Assembly: GCF_007845675.1 (NCBI RefSeq)
Contig: NZ_VOBR01000019.1
Location: forward strand, 1 to 64,000
Length of the DNA stretch: 64,000 nucleotides
Direction of reading: 5' to 3'
DNA from: Lentzea tibetensis
GTDB lineage: Bacteria > Actinomycetota > Actinomycetes > Mycobacteriales > Pseudonocardiaceae
Part shown: one piece after another, positions 1-7,183 of the stretch
How positions within the stretch are numbered: the first letter of the stretch is position 1
Layout: every line of letters begins with the position of its first letter
The notes under the pieces: generated by a model
The model's database searches: none
The model's input: the letters and a program-made list of their open reading frames with translations, nothing else
What the model was told of the DNA's origin: nothing
Translations under genes and position numbers: made by a program

Positions 1-255
1 ACTCTCCCGGCCCACCAGCAGGGGCACGATCTTTCGTCAGGACTCAGACGTCCAGGAGGAACGAGTGCTCACCTGCCAGCGGCTACCAGACCCGAGTCTG
101 CCCGACGGGCGACTCACGACTCATTAGAAGGAGCGCCCGCCGCACTGGTGACCCCGCACTGCCCAACGGGCGCGGCCCTCGAGCACAACCGGCGGCCGAA
201 CGATCTCCCCGAACTTTCCCGAGGTGGGTGGGGCCTCGCGACAACCCGGAAAGCC
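1..255. other. Intergenic stretch at window edge, no supported gene
   Basis: No reading frame here looks like a real protein; the open frames on both strands have shadow composition (Arg/Pro/Ala/Ser-rich). It lies downstream of typA, whose stop codon is at 312-314 on the minus strand. The region between typA and whatever lies to the left of the window is partly taken up by the long palindrome at 256-302. A gene continuing from outside the window cannot be excluded for the first tens of bases. Confidence 0.5.
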
Positions 256-302
256 ATGAGGGGAGCTTTCCCAGCGGTCAACGCTGGGAAAGCTCCCCTC
301 AT
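256..302. terminator. Perfect 21-bp inverted repeat, terminator or dispersed palindrome
   Basis: Arms at 256-276 and 282-302 are perfect reverse complements of 21 bases with a 5-base loop (GTCAA). The hairpin begins 10 bp past the typA stop codon, so it probably ends typA transcription. There is no clear U-run, as is common in high-GC actinobacteria, and the symmetry would let it act from both sides. From memory, similar GGGGAGCTTTCCC palindromes recur between genes in Pseudonocardiaceae genomes, so it may be one copy of a dispersed element. That last point is recollection, not something visible in this window. Confidence 0.7.
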
Positions 303-311
303 GGCGCACGA

Positions 312-2207
312 TCAGCCGCGCTGCTTCAACTTCGAGCGCTCACGCCCACGCAGGTTGGCGTCCAGCGTCACCTTGCGGACGCGGACGACCTCGGGCGCGA
401 CCTCGACGCACTCGTCGGACGCGCAGAACTCGAGCGCCTCCTCGAGCGACAGCTTCCGGGGCCGGGCCAGCGTCTCCATGACGTCCGCGGTGGACGTGCG
501 CATGTTGGTGAGCTTCTTCTCGCGGCACACGTTGACGTCGAGGTCCTCGGCGCGCGGGTTCTCGCCGACGACCATGCCCTCGTAGGCGTCCGCGCCGGGC
601 TCGACGAAGAAGGTGCCGCGGTCGGCCAGCTGGATCATCGCGTAGGCGGTGATGGAGCCGGTGCGGTCGGCGACCAGCGAGCCGTTGTGGCGGGTGCGGA
701 TCTCGCCCGCCCACGGGCCGTAGCCCTCGGCGACGGCGTTCGCGATGCCGGTGCCGCGGGTCTCGGTGAGGAACTCGGTGCGGAAGCCGATGAGGCCGCG
801 CGACGGCACGACGTACTCGAGCTTGATGCGGCCGGTGCCGTGGCCCGCCATGTTCTCCATGCGGCCCTTGCGGTTCGCGAGGAGCTGGGTGATCGCGCCG
901 AGGTGCTCCTCGGGGGCGTCGATGGTGAGGTGCTCGTACGGCTCGTGGATCTTGCCGTCGACCATCCTCGTGACGACCTGCGGCTTGCCGACGGTCAGCT
1001 CGAAGCCCTCGCGGCGCATCTGCTCGACCAGGATGGCCAGCGCCAGCTCACCGCGGCCCTGCACCTCCCAGGTGTCCGGACGCTCGGTGGGCAGCACGCG
1101 GACCGACACGTTGCCGACGAGCTCGGCGTCGAGACGGGCCTTGAGCACGCGGGCGGTCAGCTTCGTGCCGCCGTTGCGGCCGGCGAGCGGCGAGGTGTTC
1201 ACACCGACGGTCATCGAGATCGCGGGCTCGTCGACCGTGATGCGGGTCAGCGGGCGCGGGTCGTCGACGTCGGCGAGGGTGTCGCCGATGGTGATCTCCG
1301 GGATGCCCGCGATGGCGCACAGGTCGCCTGCCTTGGCCGACTCGGCGGGGATGCGGTCGAGCGCCTCGGTGATCAGCAGCTCGGTGATCTTGACGCGCTG
1401 GGTCGTGCCGTCCTCGCGGCACCAGGCGACGATCTCGCCCTTGCGGATCGTGCCCGCGGCGATGCGGCACAGCGCGATGCGGCCGAGGAACGTGGAGGCG
1501 TCCAGGTTGGTGACGAGCGCGCGCAGCGGCGCGTCGATCTCGACCTTCGGGGCGGGGATGTAGTCGAGCAGCACCTGGAACAGCGTGTCCAGGTTCTCCT
1601 CGTCCGGCAGGCCGCCGTCCTCGGGCTGGTTGAGCGACGCGCGACCGGCGCGCGCGGACGCGAACACGACCGGCAGGTCCAGCACGGAGTCGTCCGCGCC
1701 GACCTCGGTCGCCAGGTCGAGCAGCAGGTCGTGCGCTTCCTCGACGACCTCGGAGATCCGAGCGTCGGGGCGGTCGACCTTGTTGACGAGCAGGATGACG
1801 GGCAGACCGGCGGCGAGCGTCTTGCGCAGCACGAACCGGGTCTGGGGCAGCGGGCCCTCGGAAGCGTCGACGAGGAGCACGACGCCGTCGACCATGGCGA
1901 GCGCACGCTCGACCTCACCGCCGAAGTCGGCGTGGCCGGGGGTGTCGACGACGTTGATGATCACATCGCCGTCAGGCGTGTGACGCCTCACAGCGGTGTT
2001 CTTCGCGAGGATGGTGATGCCTTTTTCGCGCTCGAGCTCGCCGGAGTCCATGACTCGGTCCACGAGCTCGGCACGCGCGGAGAAGGCACCGGACTGGCGC
2101 AACATGGCGTCGACCAGCGTGGTCTTGCCGTGGTCAACGTGGGCGACGATCGCGACGTTGCGCAGGTCAGTGCGCGTCTCGGTGATCGACGCGGTGGCCG
2201 TGGGCAC
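312..2207 (-). CDS. typA: Ribosome-associated translational GTPase TypA/BipA
   Basis: Protein of 631 residues, the usual TypA length. It is an EF-G-like GTPase that binds the 70S ribosome and helps ribosome assembly and stress adaptation. G1 motif AHVDHGKTT at about residues 22-30, G3 [12 protein letters not shown]4 NKVD; EF-G-type domains III and V and the TypA-specific C-terminal domain follow ([18 protein letters not shown] region near residue 410, then [13 protein letters not shown]). The ATG at 2207 puts the G1 motif at the expected distance from the N-terminus. It is transcribed alone, divergently from the small gene at 2370, and is followed by the hairpin at 256-302. Identification is firm. 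Confidence 0.97.
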   Translation of the reverse strand: MPTATASITETRTDLRNVAIVAHVDHGKTTLVDAMLRQSGAFSARAELVDRVMDSGELEREKGITILAKNTAVRRHTPDGDVIINVVDTPGHADFGGEVERALAMVDGVVLLVDASEGPLPQTRFVLRKTLAAGLPVILLVNKVDRPDARISEVVEEAHDLLLDLATEVGADDSVLDLPVVFASARAGRASLNQPEDGGLPDEENLDTLFQVLLDYIPAPKVEIDAPLRALVTNLDASTFLGRIALCRIAAGTIRKGEIVAWCREDGTTQRVKITELLITEALDRIPAESAKAGDLCAIAGIPEITIGDTLADVDDPRPLTRITVDEPAISMTVGVNTSPLAGRNGGTKLTARVLKARLDAELVGNVSVRVLPTERPDTWEVQGRGELALAILVEQMRREGFELTVGKPQVVTRMVDGKIHEPYEHLTIDAPEEHLGAITQLLANRKGRMENMAGHGTGRIKLEYVVPSRGLIGFRTEFLTETRGTGIANAVAEGYGPWAGEIRTRHNGSLVADRTGSITAYAMIQLADRGTFFVEPGADAYEGMVVGENPRAEDLDVNVCREKKLTNMRTSTADVMETLARPRKLSLEEALEFCASDECVEVAPEVVRVRKVTLDANLRGRERSKLKQRG

Positions 2208-2320
2208 GCGGAACTCCTAGAGCTTGAAGTCAAGGGAGGGGCATGCGCCGGACACAGTTATGCGCACCGCCGTACTCCAGGGTACCGGCCGCGTCGCGAA
2301 TACCACACAGTACTGCCCCG

Positions 2321-2339
2321 TGAGGTGAGCCTCACCTAG
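2321..2339. promoter_or_regulatory. Possible DtxR/IdeR-type iron box
   Basis: The 19-mer TGAGGTGAGCCTCACCTAG contains a perfect palindrome, AGGTGAG-C-CTCACCT, and matches the DtxR/IdeR consensus TWAGGTTAGSCTAACCTWA at 15 of 19 positions. It sits in the divergent typA / 2370 intergenic region, 31 bp before the GTG of the Cys-rich small gene, where a repressor would block that gene's promoter. The match is by eye; whether an IdeR protein binds it is an inference. Confidence 0.45.
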
Positions 2340-2369
2340 CCTAGCGACACCCGTCGGAGTGGAGAGCTA

Positions 2370-2492
2370 GTGGGTAAGAAACTCAAGAAGAAGTGCTGCC
2401 GGTCGAAGCCGCGGTGCAAGCGGTGCCCGGTGCTCGCACTGCTCAAGGCCAAGGAGAAGGAAAAGAAGAAGAAGGACAAAAAAGCTGCTTAG
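2370..2492 (+). CDS. Small Lys/Cys-rich protein, 40 residues, possible metal binder
   Basis: GTG start preceded by a GGAGAG ribosome-binding site. The product has 40 residues: a basic N-terminus (MGKKLKKK), then a CC-x5-C-x2-C cluster (CCRSKPRCKRCPV at residues 9-21), a short hydrophobic turn and a Lys/Glu tail (KEKEKKKKDKK) ending in AA. Four clustered Cys residues between Lys-rich ends suggest Zn or Fe binding and perhaps RNA binding. I recall similar small proteins near typA in other actinobacteria, but no function is known to me. The palindrome at 2321-2339 suggests metal-linked control. It is too short for most gene finders, but the shared motif and ribosome-binding site support a real gene. 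Confidence 0.7.
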   Translation: MGKKLKKKCCRSKPRCKRCPVLALLKAKEKEKKKKDKKAA

Positions 2493-2526
2493 AGTAGTTG
2501 CCTCAACACGGTCGGCTACCGTCCGC

Positions 2527-2886
2527 CGCGATTGCGTCGACGAGGCGGTGCTCGCCGAGGAGGCGGGCTTCGACCGGGTGTGGGCCGTCGAGCACCACGG
2601 GCTCCGGCACCACGCGCACATGAGCGCCCCCGAGATCTTCCTGACGATCGCGACGGCCGCGGCGTACGGCGTCGGCGCGCTGGTGCTGGGCTTCGGCGGG
2701 CCCGACCACATCAGGGAGCTGCGCGGGACCTACGACAAGGCCATCGGCGAGCACCTGGTCTCGACCGAGGTGAACGACCACTTCGCCGCGCTGTGCCCCA
2801 CGGTCGTCCTGCCGGACCGGGACCGGGCGCGCGAGGTGGGCCTGCGCGGCCAGCGGTTCTTCGTCATCCCGCGGTTCAGGTGGTGA
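2527..2886 (+). pseudogene. Remnant of an LLM-class flavin-dependent oxidoreductase
   Basis: The frame encodes two pieces of a luciferase-like monooxygenase joined directly. The N-terminal piece (DEAVLAEEAGFDRVWAVEHH, then SAPEIFLTIATA) corresponds to the first beta-alpha units. The second piece (GFGGPDHIRELRGTYDKAI, then NDHFAALCPTVVLPDRD, then GLRGQRFF) corresponds to the C-terminal third. The middle of the barrel, well over 100 residues, is missing, as are the start and the last helices. There is no good ribosome-binding site; an internal GTG at 2548 could only give a truncated 112-residue product. The last 11 bases overlap the YciI gene on the other strand. Confidence 0.8.
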
Positions 2887-3178
2887 GCACGGCCTCGTTC
2901 AGCATGACGACCTCGGCCGCGGTGCGGGTGGCCTCGAACTCGATCACCTCGCACTTCACGAGCTTCTGCACGACCCACGGGTCCGTCGCGAGCAGCGCGT
3001 CGAGCTTCCCGCGTGGCATGGGCCGGGTGAGGATCACGCCGCCGGTGCGCGGCCGCTGACGACCCGATGCGATGAAGAGACCCGCCTCGTACTGCTTCTC
3101 GACCCACGCGCGGTGGTCGGGCAGGGCGTAGTCGATTTGTTCCAACGGCGCGTCATATCGGAGCAGCACGATGAACAT
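2876..3178 (-). CDS. YciI family protein
   Basis: Protein of 100 residues with the ferredoxin-like YciI fold: N-terminal beta strand MFIVLLRYDA, the conserved His-Asp region (ALPDHRAWVEKQYEAG), the middle strand FIASGRQRPRTGGVIL and the C-terminal motif DPWVVQKLVKCEVIEFEAT. YciI proteins are small soluble proteins, some with hydrolase-like activity, usually of unknown substrate. The ATG lies 20 bp from the trp leader ORF that runs the other way. It stands alone; the gene on its left is a broken oxidoreductase. Confidence 0.9.
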   Translation of the reverse strand: MFIVLLRYDAPLEQIDYALPDHRAWVEKQYEAGLFIASGRQRPRTGGVILTRPMPRGKLDALLATDPWVVQKLVKCEVIEFEATRTAAEVVMLNEAVLTT

Positions 3179-3198
3179 GGACCAACGGTAGTCCTAGA

Positions 3199-3255
3199 AT
3201 GGTGAACGTGCGCACTCTGAACGTCTTCTGGTGGACCGTCTCCCGGCGGTCCTAG
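3199..3255 (+). CDS. trp leader peptide with tandem Trp codons
   Basis: Short ORF of 18 codons, MVNVRTLNVFWWTVSRRS, with two adjacent TGG codons at 3229-3234 and a TAG stop at 3253-3255. GTG codons at 3202 and 3208 are alternative starts. It lies just upstream of trpS and inside a set of mutually exclusive hairpins, so its role is to sense charged tRNA-Trp by ribosome stalling, not to make a functional protein. Ribosome-mediated attenuation of an auxiliary TrpRS gene is known in Streptomyces, which supports this reading. Confidence 0.85.
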   Translation: MVNVRTLNVFWWTVSRRS

Positions 3256-3302
3256 AGCTGTGCGCTCACCTCAACCAGGCCGCCCCATCGGGCGGCCTTT
3301 TT
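3229..3302 (+). promoter_or_regulatory. Ribosome-mediated Trp attenuator of trpS
   Basis: Three competing structures can be read. (1) Leader hairpin: GGACCG 3233-3238 with CGGTCC 3247-3252. (2) Antiterminator: GGCGGTCCT 3245-3253 with AGGCCGCC 3277-3284, one bulged base. (3) Terminator: AGGCCGCCC 3277-3285 with GGGCGGCCT 3290-3298, loop CATC, followed by TTTTT 3298-3302. A ribosome stalled at the Trp codons (3229-3234) covers the left arm of (1), frees 3245-3253 to form (2) and so prevents (3). With ample Trp-tRNA the terminator forms and trpS is silenced. Confidence 0.88.
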
Positions 3303-3344
3303 CGTGCGCTCGACGTGGCGGCCCTGCACCGAAAGGGCACGATC

Positions 3345-4283
3345 ATGATTCGACTCTCGGCCATCACCCCGTCCGGGCACGTCCAGCTGGGCAACTACCT
3401 CGGGGCGGTGCGGCGCTGGGCGCGCGAGGGCACGCCGGACGACGTGTACTTCATCAGCGACCTGCACGCGATGACGTCGTCGCACAACCCGGCGAAGCTC
3501 CGCACCCTGACGCGAGAACAGTTCGCGGTGCTCATCGCGACCGGGGTCGACCCGCACAGCGTGTGCGTGCAGTCGGACCTGGTGCGCGAGCTGGGCGCGC
3601 TGACGTGGGTGCTGGAGTGCACGTGCACCTACGGCGAGGCCGCGCGGATGACGCAGTTCAAGGAGAAGTCAGCCAAAACAAATTCGGCTAGCCGGTCGTC
3701 GGTGCGGCTGAGCCTGCTCACCTATCCGGTGCTGATGGCGGCGGACATCCTGCTGCAGGGCGCCGGTGAGGTGCCGGTCGGCGAGGACCAGCTCCAGCAC
3801 GTCGAGCTGGCGCGCGCGTTGGCGCGGCGGTTCAACGGCACGTACGGCGAGGTGTTCACGGTGCCGAAGGCCGTGGTGCCGAAGGCGGGCGCGCGCATCA
3901 AGGACCTCGCCGACCCGGCGCGGAAGATGGCGAAGTCCGCACGCGACTCGACGGGCACGGTGTTCGTGCTCGACCCGCCGGACCTGGTGCGCCGCAAGAT
4001 CCGCCGCGCGGTGTCCTCTCCGGAGGGCATCGCGAACCTGGCGGACGTCCTCACCGCGTGCACCGGCAAGGAGGCCGAGGACTTCACGGATCGCTACGCC
4101 GAGTTGAAGGACGTCGTCGCCGACGCCGTCATCGAGGAGCTGCGCCCGGTCCGCGAACGCACCGTCGAACTGCTGGAGGACCAACCGGAACTGGACCGCA
4201 TCCGCGCGTCGGGGGCGTCCCGCGCCCGCTCGCGCGCCCAGCACACCCTCGACGCGGCGCTGCGGCTCTCCGGCCTCACCTGA
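3345..4283 (+). CDS. trpS: Tryptophanyl-tRNA synthetase, attenuator-controlled
   Basis: Class I aminoacyl-tRNA synthetase of 312 residues that charges tRNA-Trp. The HIGH-type signature is TPSGHVQLGNYLGA (residues 8-21) and the KMSKS loop is KMAKS (194-198). Typical TrpRS segments include FISDLHAMT, the TYPVLMAADILL helix and the VPVGEDQLQHVELARALARRFN specificity region. The ATG at 3345 starts right at the catalytic domain (MIRLSAITPSG); an in-frame GTG at 3231 would lie inside the leader and is rejected. The attenuator at 3229-3302 makes expression rise when charged tRNA-Trp falls, as for the indolmycin-resistant auxiliary TrpRS1 of Streptomyces. Whether this is the main or an auxiliary TrpRS cannot be told here. 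Confidence 0.95.
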   Translation: MIRLSAITPSGHVQLGNYLGAVRRWAREGTPDDVYFISDLHAMTSSHNPAKLRTLTREQFAVLIATGVDPHSVCVQSDLVRELGALTWVLECTCTYGEAARMTQFKEKSAKTNSASRSSVRLSLLTYPVLMAADILLQGAGEVPVGEDQLQHVELARALARRFNGTYGEVFTVPKAVVPKAGARIKDLADPARKMAKSARDSTGTVFVLDPPDLVRRKIRRAVSSPEGIANLADVLTACTGKEAEDFTDRYAELKDVVADAVIEELRPVRERTVELLEDQPELDRIRASGASRARSRAQHTLDAALRLSGLT

Positions 4284-5049
4284 GGAGCGCCTCCAGCGCG
4301 GGGACGAGCACCCGGTCCGCCGGGAGCCAGTCCAGCGCGGGGATCTCGGCGGCGGTGAGCCACCGGATTGCCTTGTGCTCCAAGGCTTCCGGCTCACCGC
4401 CGTCGAGCTTCGCCGCGTAGACGCGGAGGAGCAGATCTTCCTTCAACGGGATGTCCGGCCCGACCTGGTCGCCCACGACGACCGGAACGCCCAGTTCCTC
4501 GTCGCACTCGCGCACCAGCGCGTCCACCGGCTCCTCGCCCGGTTCGACTCGACCGCCGGGCAGTTCCCATTGCCCCGCATGGGATTCCGGGTACGCGCGC
4601 TGCTGCGCCAGCAGCAGTCCGTCCCGCACGATCGCCGCGCCGACGACCACACAGGCCTGGTTCAACGCCTCGCAGCGCTTCGCCAGCGCGTCTCCCCGTT
4701 GTTCCAGCACGCGCAACGCCATGCCGCGCCCGACCGTGACGTCCACGAACCGGCCGAGCAGACCGCCCGGCGTCGTCCACGACACGAGGTCGACCACCAT
4801 CGTCCCGGCGGCCGTCGGCACCAGATCTGTTCTGAGGGAAAGGAAATCGCCTTCAGCGGACACACCGGACAGATCTGCTCGCGTCACCTTCAAGCGCACG
4901 CCGAGCGGTCCGCCGAGCTCGTCGCCCAGGCACAGCAGCGGGCCCGCCACCTTCACGCCGAACTTGGTGATCAGCGACGTGTCGAGCAGCGCGCCCGCAA
5001 CGGTCTGGACGGGCGCTTCGACCAGCGCGGAGGCTCGGAGTTCGGGCAC
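4276..5049 (-). CDS. Fusion of SRPBCC-like domain and Nudix hydrolase
   Basis: Protein of 257 residues. Residues 1-130 look like an SRPBCC/polyketide-cyclase-like ligand-binding domain (starts ELRASALVEAPVQTVAGALLD; has LVSWTTPGGLLGRFVDVTVGR). Residues 131-257 are a MutT/CTP-pyrophosphohydrolase-like Nudix domain: VVVGAAIVRDGLLLAQQR, WELPGGR, and a complete Nudix box G-x5-E-x7-RE-x-x-EE-x-G-V at 166-188. It follows the sensor kinase by 9 bp on the same strand, so it is probably the third gene of that operon. Its 3' end overlaps trpS by 8 bp. GTG start with AAGGA upstream. Substrate unknown; an oxidised or damaged nucleotide is a guess from the family. Confidence 0.88.
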   Translation of the reverse strand: MPELRASALVEAPVQTVAGALLDTSLITKFGVKVAGPLLCLGDELGGPLGVRLKVTRADLSGVSAEGDFLSLRTDLVPTAAGTMVVDLVSWTTPGGLLGRFVDVTVGRGMALRVLEQRGDALAKRCEALNQACVVVGAAIVRDGLLLAQQRAYPESHAGQWELPGGRVEPGEEPVDALVRECDEELGVPVVVGDQVGPDIPLKEDLLLRVYAAKLDGGEPEALEHKAIRWLTAAEIPALDWLPADRVLVPALEALLR

Positions 5050-5058
5050 CAGCGATCC

Positions 5059-6321
5059 TTACCAGGACGGCCAGCGGATCTCCAAACGCGCCCCGCCCGA
5101 CGGCGACTCCCCCGCGCGCACGGAGCCACGCCGCCGCCGCACCAGGTGCGCAACCAGCGCGAGCCCGAGCCCGAACCCGCCGGACGACCGCCCACGATGC
5201 TCCTCGACCCGGTAGAACCGGTCGAACACGCGGGTCCGGTGCTCGGGCGGGATGCCGTGCCCGTCGTCGTCCACCATCAGCCGCACCTCCCGCCCGGCGG
5301 GCAGCACCGACACCGTCACCAGCGTCTGCGCGTATCGCGCGGCGTTGCGCAGCAGGTTGTCGATCACGAGCTCGACCTCGGACCTGGTCGCGGACACGAG
5401 GCACGCCGACGGCGGCGCGGTCAGCCGCACCACCAGGTCGGAGTCGAGCCGCGCGATGGCCGCCTCGGCCTCCAGCACCAGGTCGACGCCCTCGGCGCGG
5501 GGCAGCTCACCGGTGTCCGCGCGCGCCAGGATCAGCAGCGCGTCGACCAGTGAGGACAGCCGCTGCGACTCCTCGACGACGGACTCCAGCACCTCGATTG
5601 AGAAGTCCGGGTCGGGGTGCGCGACCGCGACCTCGGCCTGCGCGCGCACGGACGTCACCGGCGAACGCAGCTCGTGCGCGGCGTCGCCGGTGAACCTGGT
5701 CAGCCGCTCGGTGGCTTCGTCGCGGCGAGCCAGAAGCGCGTTCAACGCCTCGGCCAGAGCCTGCAGCTCGTCCTTGGACGCCGGCACGGGCAGCCGTTCC
5801 CCGCGCGGCAGCGAGGCCGCGGCGATGCGCATCCGTTCCACCGGCACCAGCGACGACCGCACGGCCAGCCAGGTCGCGATGCCCACCAGGCCCGCGACCA
5901 GCACCGCGGCGACCGCCAGCCAGCGCGTGCCGAGCGAGTTGGCGTTGCGGTAGCCGAGCAGCACGTCACCGGCGACCCGCAGCTGCGGTGTGCCGTCCGG
6001 GCTGAACACGACCTCGCCCTTCCACCGGTGCGCGGACGTCTCGTCGAGCCGCAGCACCGGCTCACCGGACTTGAGCTGCCGGATCTCCGACGTCGTCAGG
6101 TCGATCGACGGGCCGCCGTCGACCGGCGCGCCGGAGATGTCGAGCACCCGGACCATCCCGCCGCGGTCGAGCTCCTGGTCGACCGCGCTGATCTGCACCA
6201 GGCCGATCAGGCCGGGCGCGAGCAGGGTGAATGCGAGCAGGCACAGCAGCGCGACGCCGGTGGCGACGACGGTGATCCGGAACCGCAGCGAGCGCCGCAA
6301 CCACCAGCGGCGAGGGTTCAC
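5059..6321 (-). CDS. Two-component sensor histidine kinase
   Basis: Membrane sensor kinase of 420 residues. TM1 about residues 16-40, extracytoplasmic loop about 41-133, TM2 about 134-154 (WLAVAAVLVAGLVGIATWLAV), HAMP linker to about 205, HisKA with phospho-accepting His at 216 (GDAAHELRSPVTSVRAQAE), then HATPase_c with N-box NLLRNAARYA, G1 DDDGHGIPPEH and G2 GFGLGLALV. The GTG start at 6321 overlaps the stop of the response regulator (GTGA), showing translational coupling. A longer upstream extension in the same frame would run into the regulator gene and is rejected. Signal unknown. Confidence 0.94.
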   Translation of the reverse strand: MNPRRWWLRRSLRFRITVVATGVALLCLLAFTLLAPGLIGLVQISAVDQELDRGGMVRVLDISGAPVDGGPSIDLTTSEIRQLKSGEPVLRLDETSAHRWKGEVVFSPDGTPQLRVAGDVLLGYRNANSLGTRWLAVAAVLVAGLVGIATWLAVRSSLVPVERMRIAAASLPRGERLPVPASKDELQALAEALNALLARRDEATERLTRFTGDAAHELRSPVTSVRAQAEVAVAHPDPDFSIEVLESVVEESQRLSSLVDALLILARADTGELPRAEGVDLVLEAEAAIARLDSDLVVRLTAPPSACLVSATRSEVELVIDNLLRNAARYAQTLVTVSVLPAGREVRLMVDDDGHGIPPEHRTRVFDRFYRVEEHRGRSSGGFGLGLALVAHLVRRRRGSVRAGESPSGGARLEIRWPSW

Positions 6322-7049
6322 CGGCGAACCCGGCTGGTGGACTGGCTGAGCGCGGAGTCCAGATCGGGGGTCGACGCGATGTAGCCGTGGCCGCGCACGG
6401 TCCGCACGACCTCGCCCGCGCCCATCGCGTCGAGCTTGCGCCGCAGGTAGCCGACGTACACCTCGACCGCGTTGCGGGTGGCGGCCTGCTCGTCGCCCCA
6501 CACCGCGCGCAGCAGCTCGTCCTTCGTCACCACGGAACCCGCGCGCGAGGCGAGCACGTCCAGCACCGCGTACTCGCGCGGCGACAGCGCCACACCTTCA
6601 CCGCCCCAGGTGACCTCGCGCAGCGCGCGGTCGATCACCAGCTCCCCCAGCGTCAGCTTGCGCCGCGCTCCGCCGCCGCGCCGCAGCAACGCGCGCACCT
6701 GCGCGACGAGCACGACGAACGAGAAGGGCTTCACCAGGTAGCCGTCGGCGCCGAGGTCGAGGCCGTCGGCCTGGTCGACCTCGCCGTCCTTCGCGGACAC
6801 CATCAGCACCGGCGTCCGCACGCCTTCCGCGCGCATCCGCTGCAGCACCCGGTACCCCGACAGTCCCGGCAGCATGATGTCCAGCAGCACCACGTCGAAC
6901 GCGCCGGTCAGCGCGACCCGCAACGCGGTCGGCCCGTCGGCGGCGGTGACGACCTCCATGCCCTCCGCCGACAGGCCGCGTTCCAGTGCGCGGCGCACGC
7001 CGATCTCGTCGTCCACGACCAGCACCCGAGGCTTCACACGGCACAGCAT
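6318..7049 (-). CDS. OmpR/PhoB family response regulator
   Basis: Regulator of about 243 residues. The receiver domain has the acidic pair in VVDDE, phosphorylation site Asp in LLDIMLPGLSG, Ser in VSAKDG and Lys in VKPFSF. The C-terminal winged-helix DNA-binding domain shows LSPREYAVLDVLASRAG, a WGDEQAATRNAVEVYVGYLRRKLD stretch read here only by its key residues, and VRTVRGHGY. ATG at 7049; a GTG at 7037, directly before KPRVLVVDDE, is an equally good start. It is cotranscribed with the kinase and the SRPBCC-Nudix gene and faces the LolA-ABC operon across TCTCAGC repeats, its likely targets. Confidence 0.95.
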   Translation of the reverse strand: MLCRVKPRVLVVDDEIGVRRALERGLSAEGMEVVTAADGPTALRVALTGAFDVVLLDIMLPGLSGYRVLQRMRAEGVRTPVLMVSAKDGEVDQADGLDLGADGYLVKPFSFVVLVAQVRALLRRGGGARRKLTLGELVIDRALREVTWGGEGVALSPREYAVLDVLASRAGSVVTKDELLRAVWGDEQAATRNAVEVYVGYLRRKLDAMGAGEVVRTVRGHGYIASTPDLDSALSQSTSRVRR

Positions 7050-7078
7050 GCCGCCTACGAGGGAGAATCGCCTCGGGT

Positions 7079-7137
7079 TCCTCAGTCGACTCTCAGCATC
7101 CCGAGGCAGGCCGGAGCCGTCTCAGCGCGATCTCAGC
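7079..7137. promoter_or_regulatory. Direct-repeat operator for the adjacent response regulator
   Basis: Four related heptamers lie in the divergent promoter region: CCTCAGT (7080-7086), TCTCAGC (7091-7097), TCTCAGC (7120-7126) and TCTCAGC (7131-7137). They form two tandem pairs with 11-bp repeat spacing, about one helical turn, as is typical for OmpR-family dimers. The region separates the regulator gene (start 7049) from the LolA-like gene (start 7184), so the regulator probably controls itself and that operon. The pattern is visible; binding is an inference. Confidence 0.6.
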
Positions 7138-7183
7138 AACGACCGCGCAGTGTTGGGGATGTCAGAGACCCACAGGAGGGGAC

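Noticed and set aside
228-2339. 703-residue plus-strand frame antisense to typA
   Set aside because: It is the mirror frame of typA in GC-rich sequence; composition (Asp/Gly/Val/Arg/Leu repeats) and lack of any domain show no coding signal.
3231-3344. Longer N-terminus for trpS from a GTG at 3231
   Set aside because: It would read through the leader stop region and the terminator hairpin; the family starts at MIRLSAITPSG.
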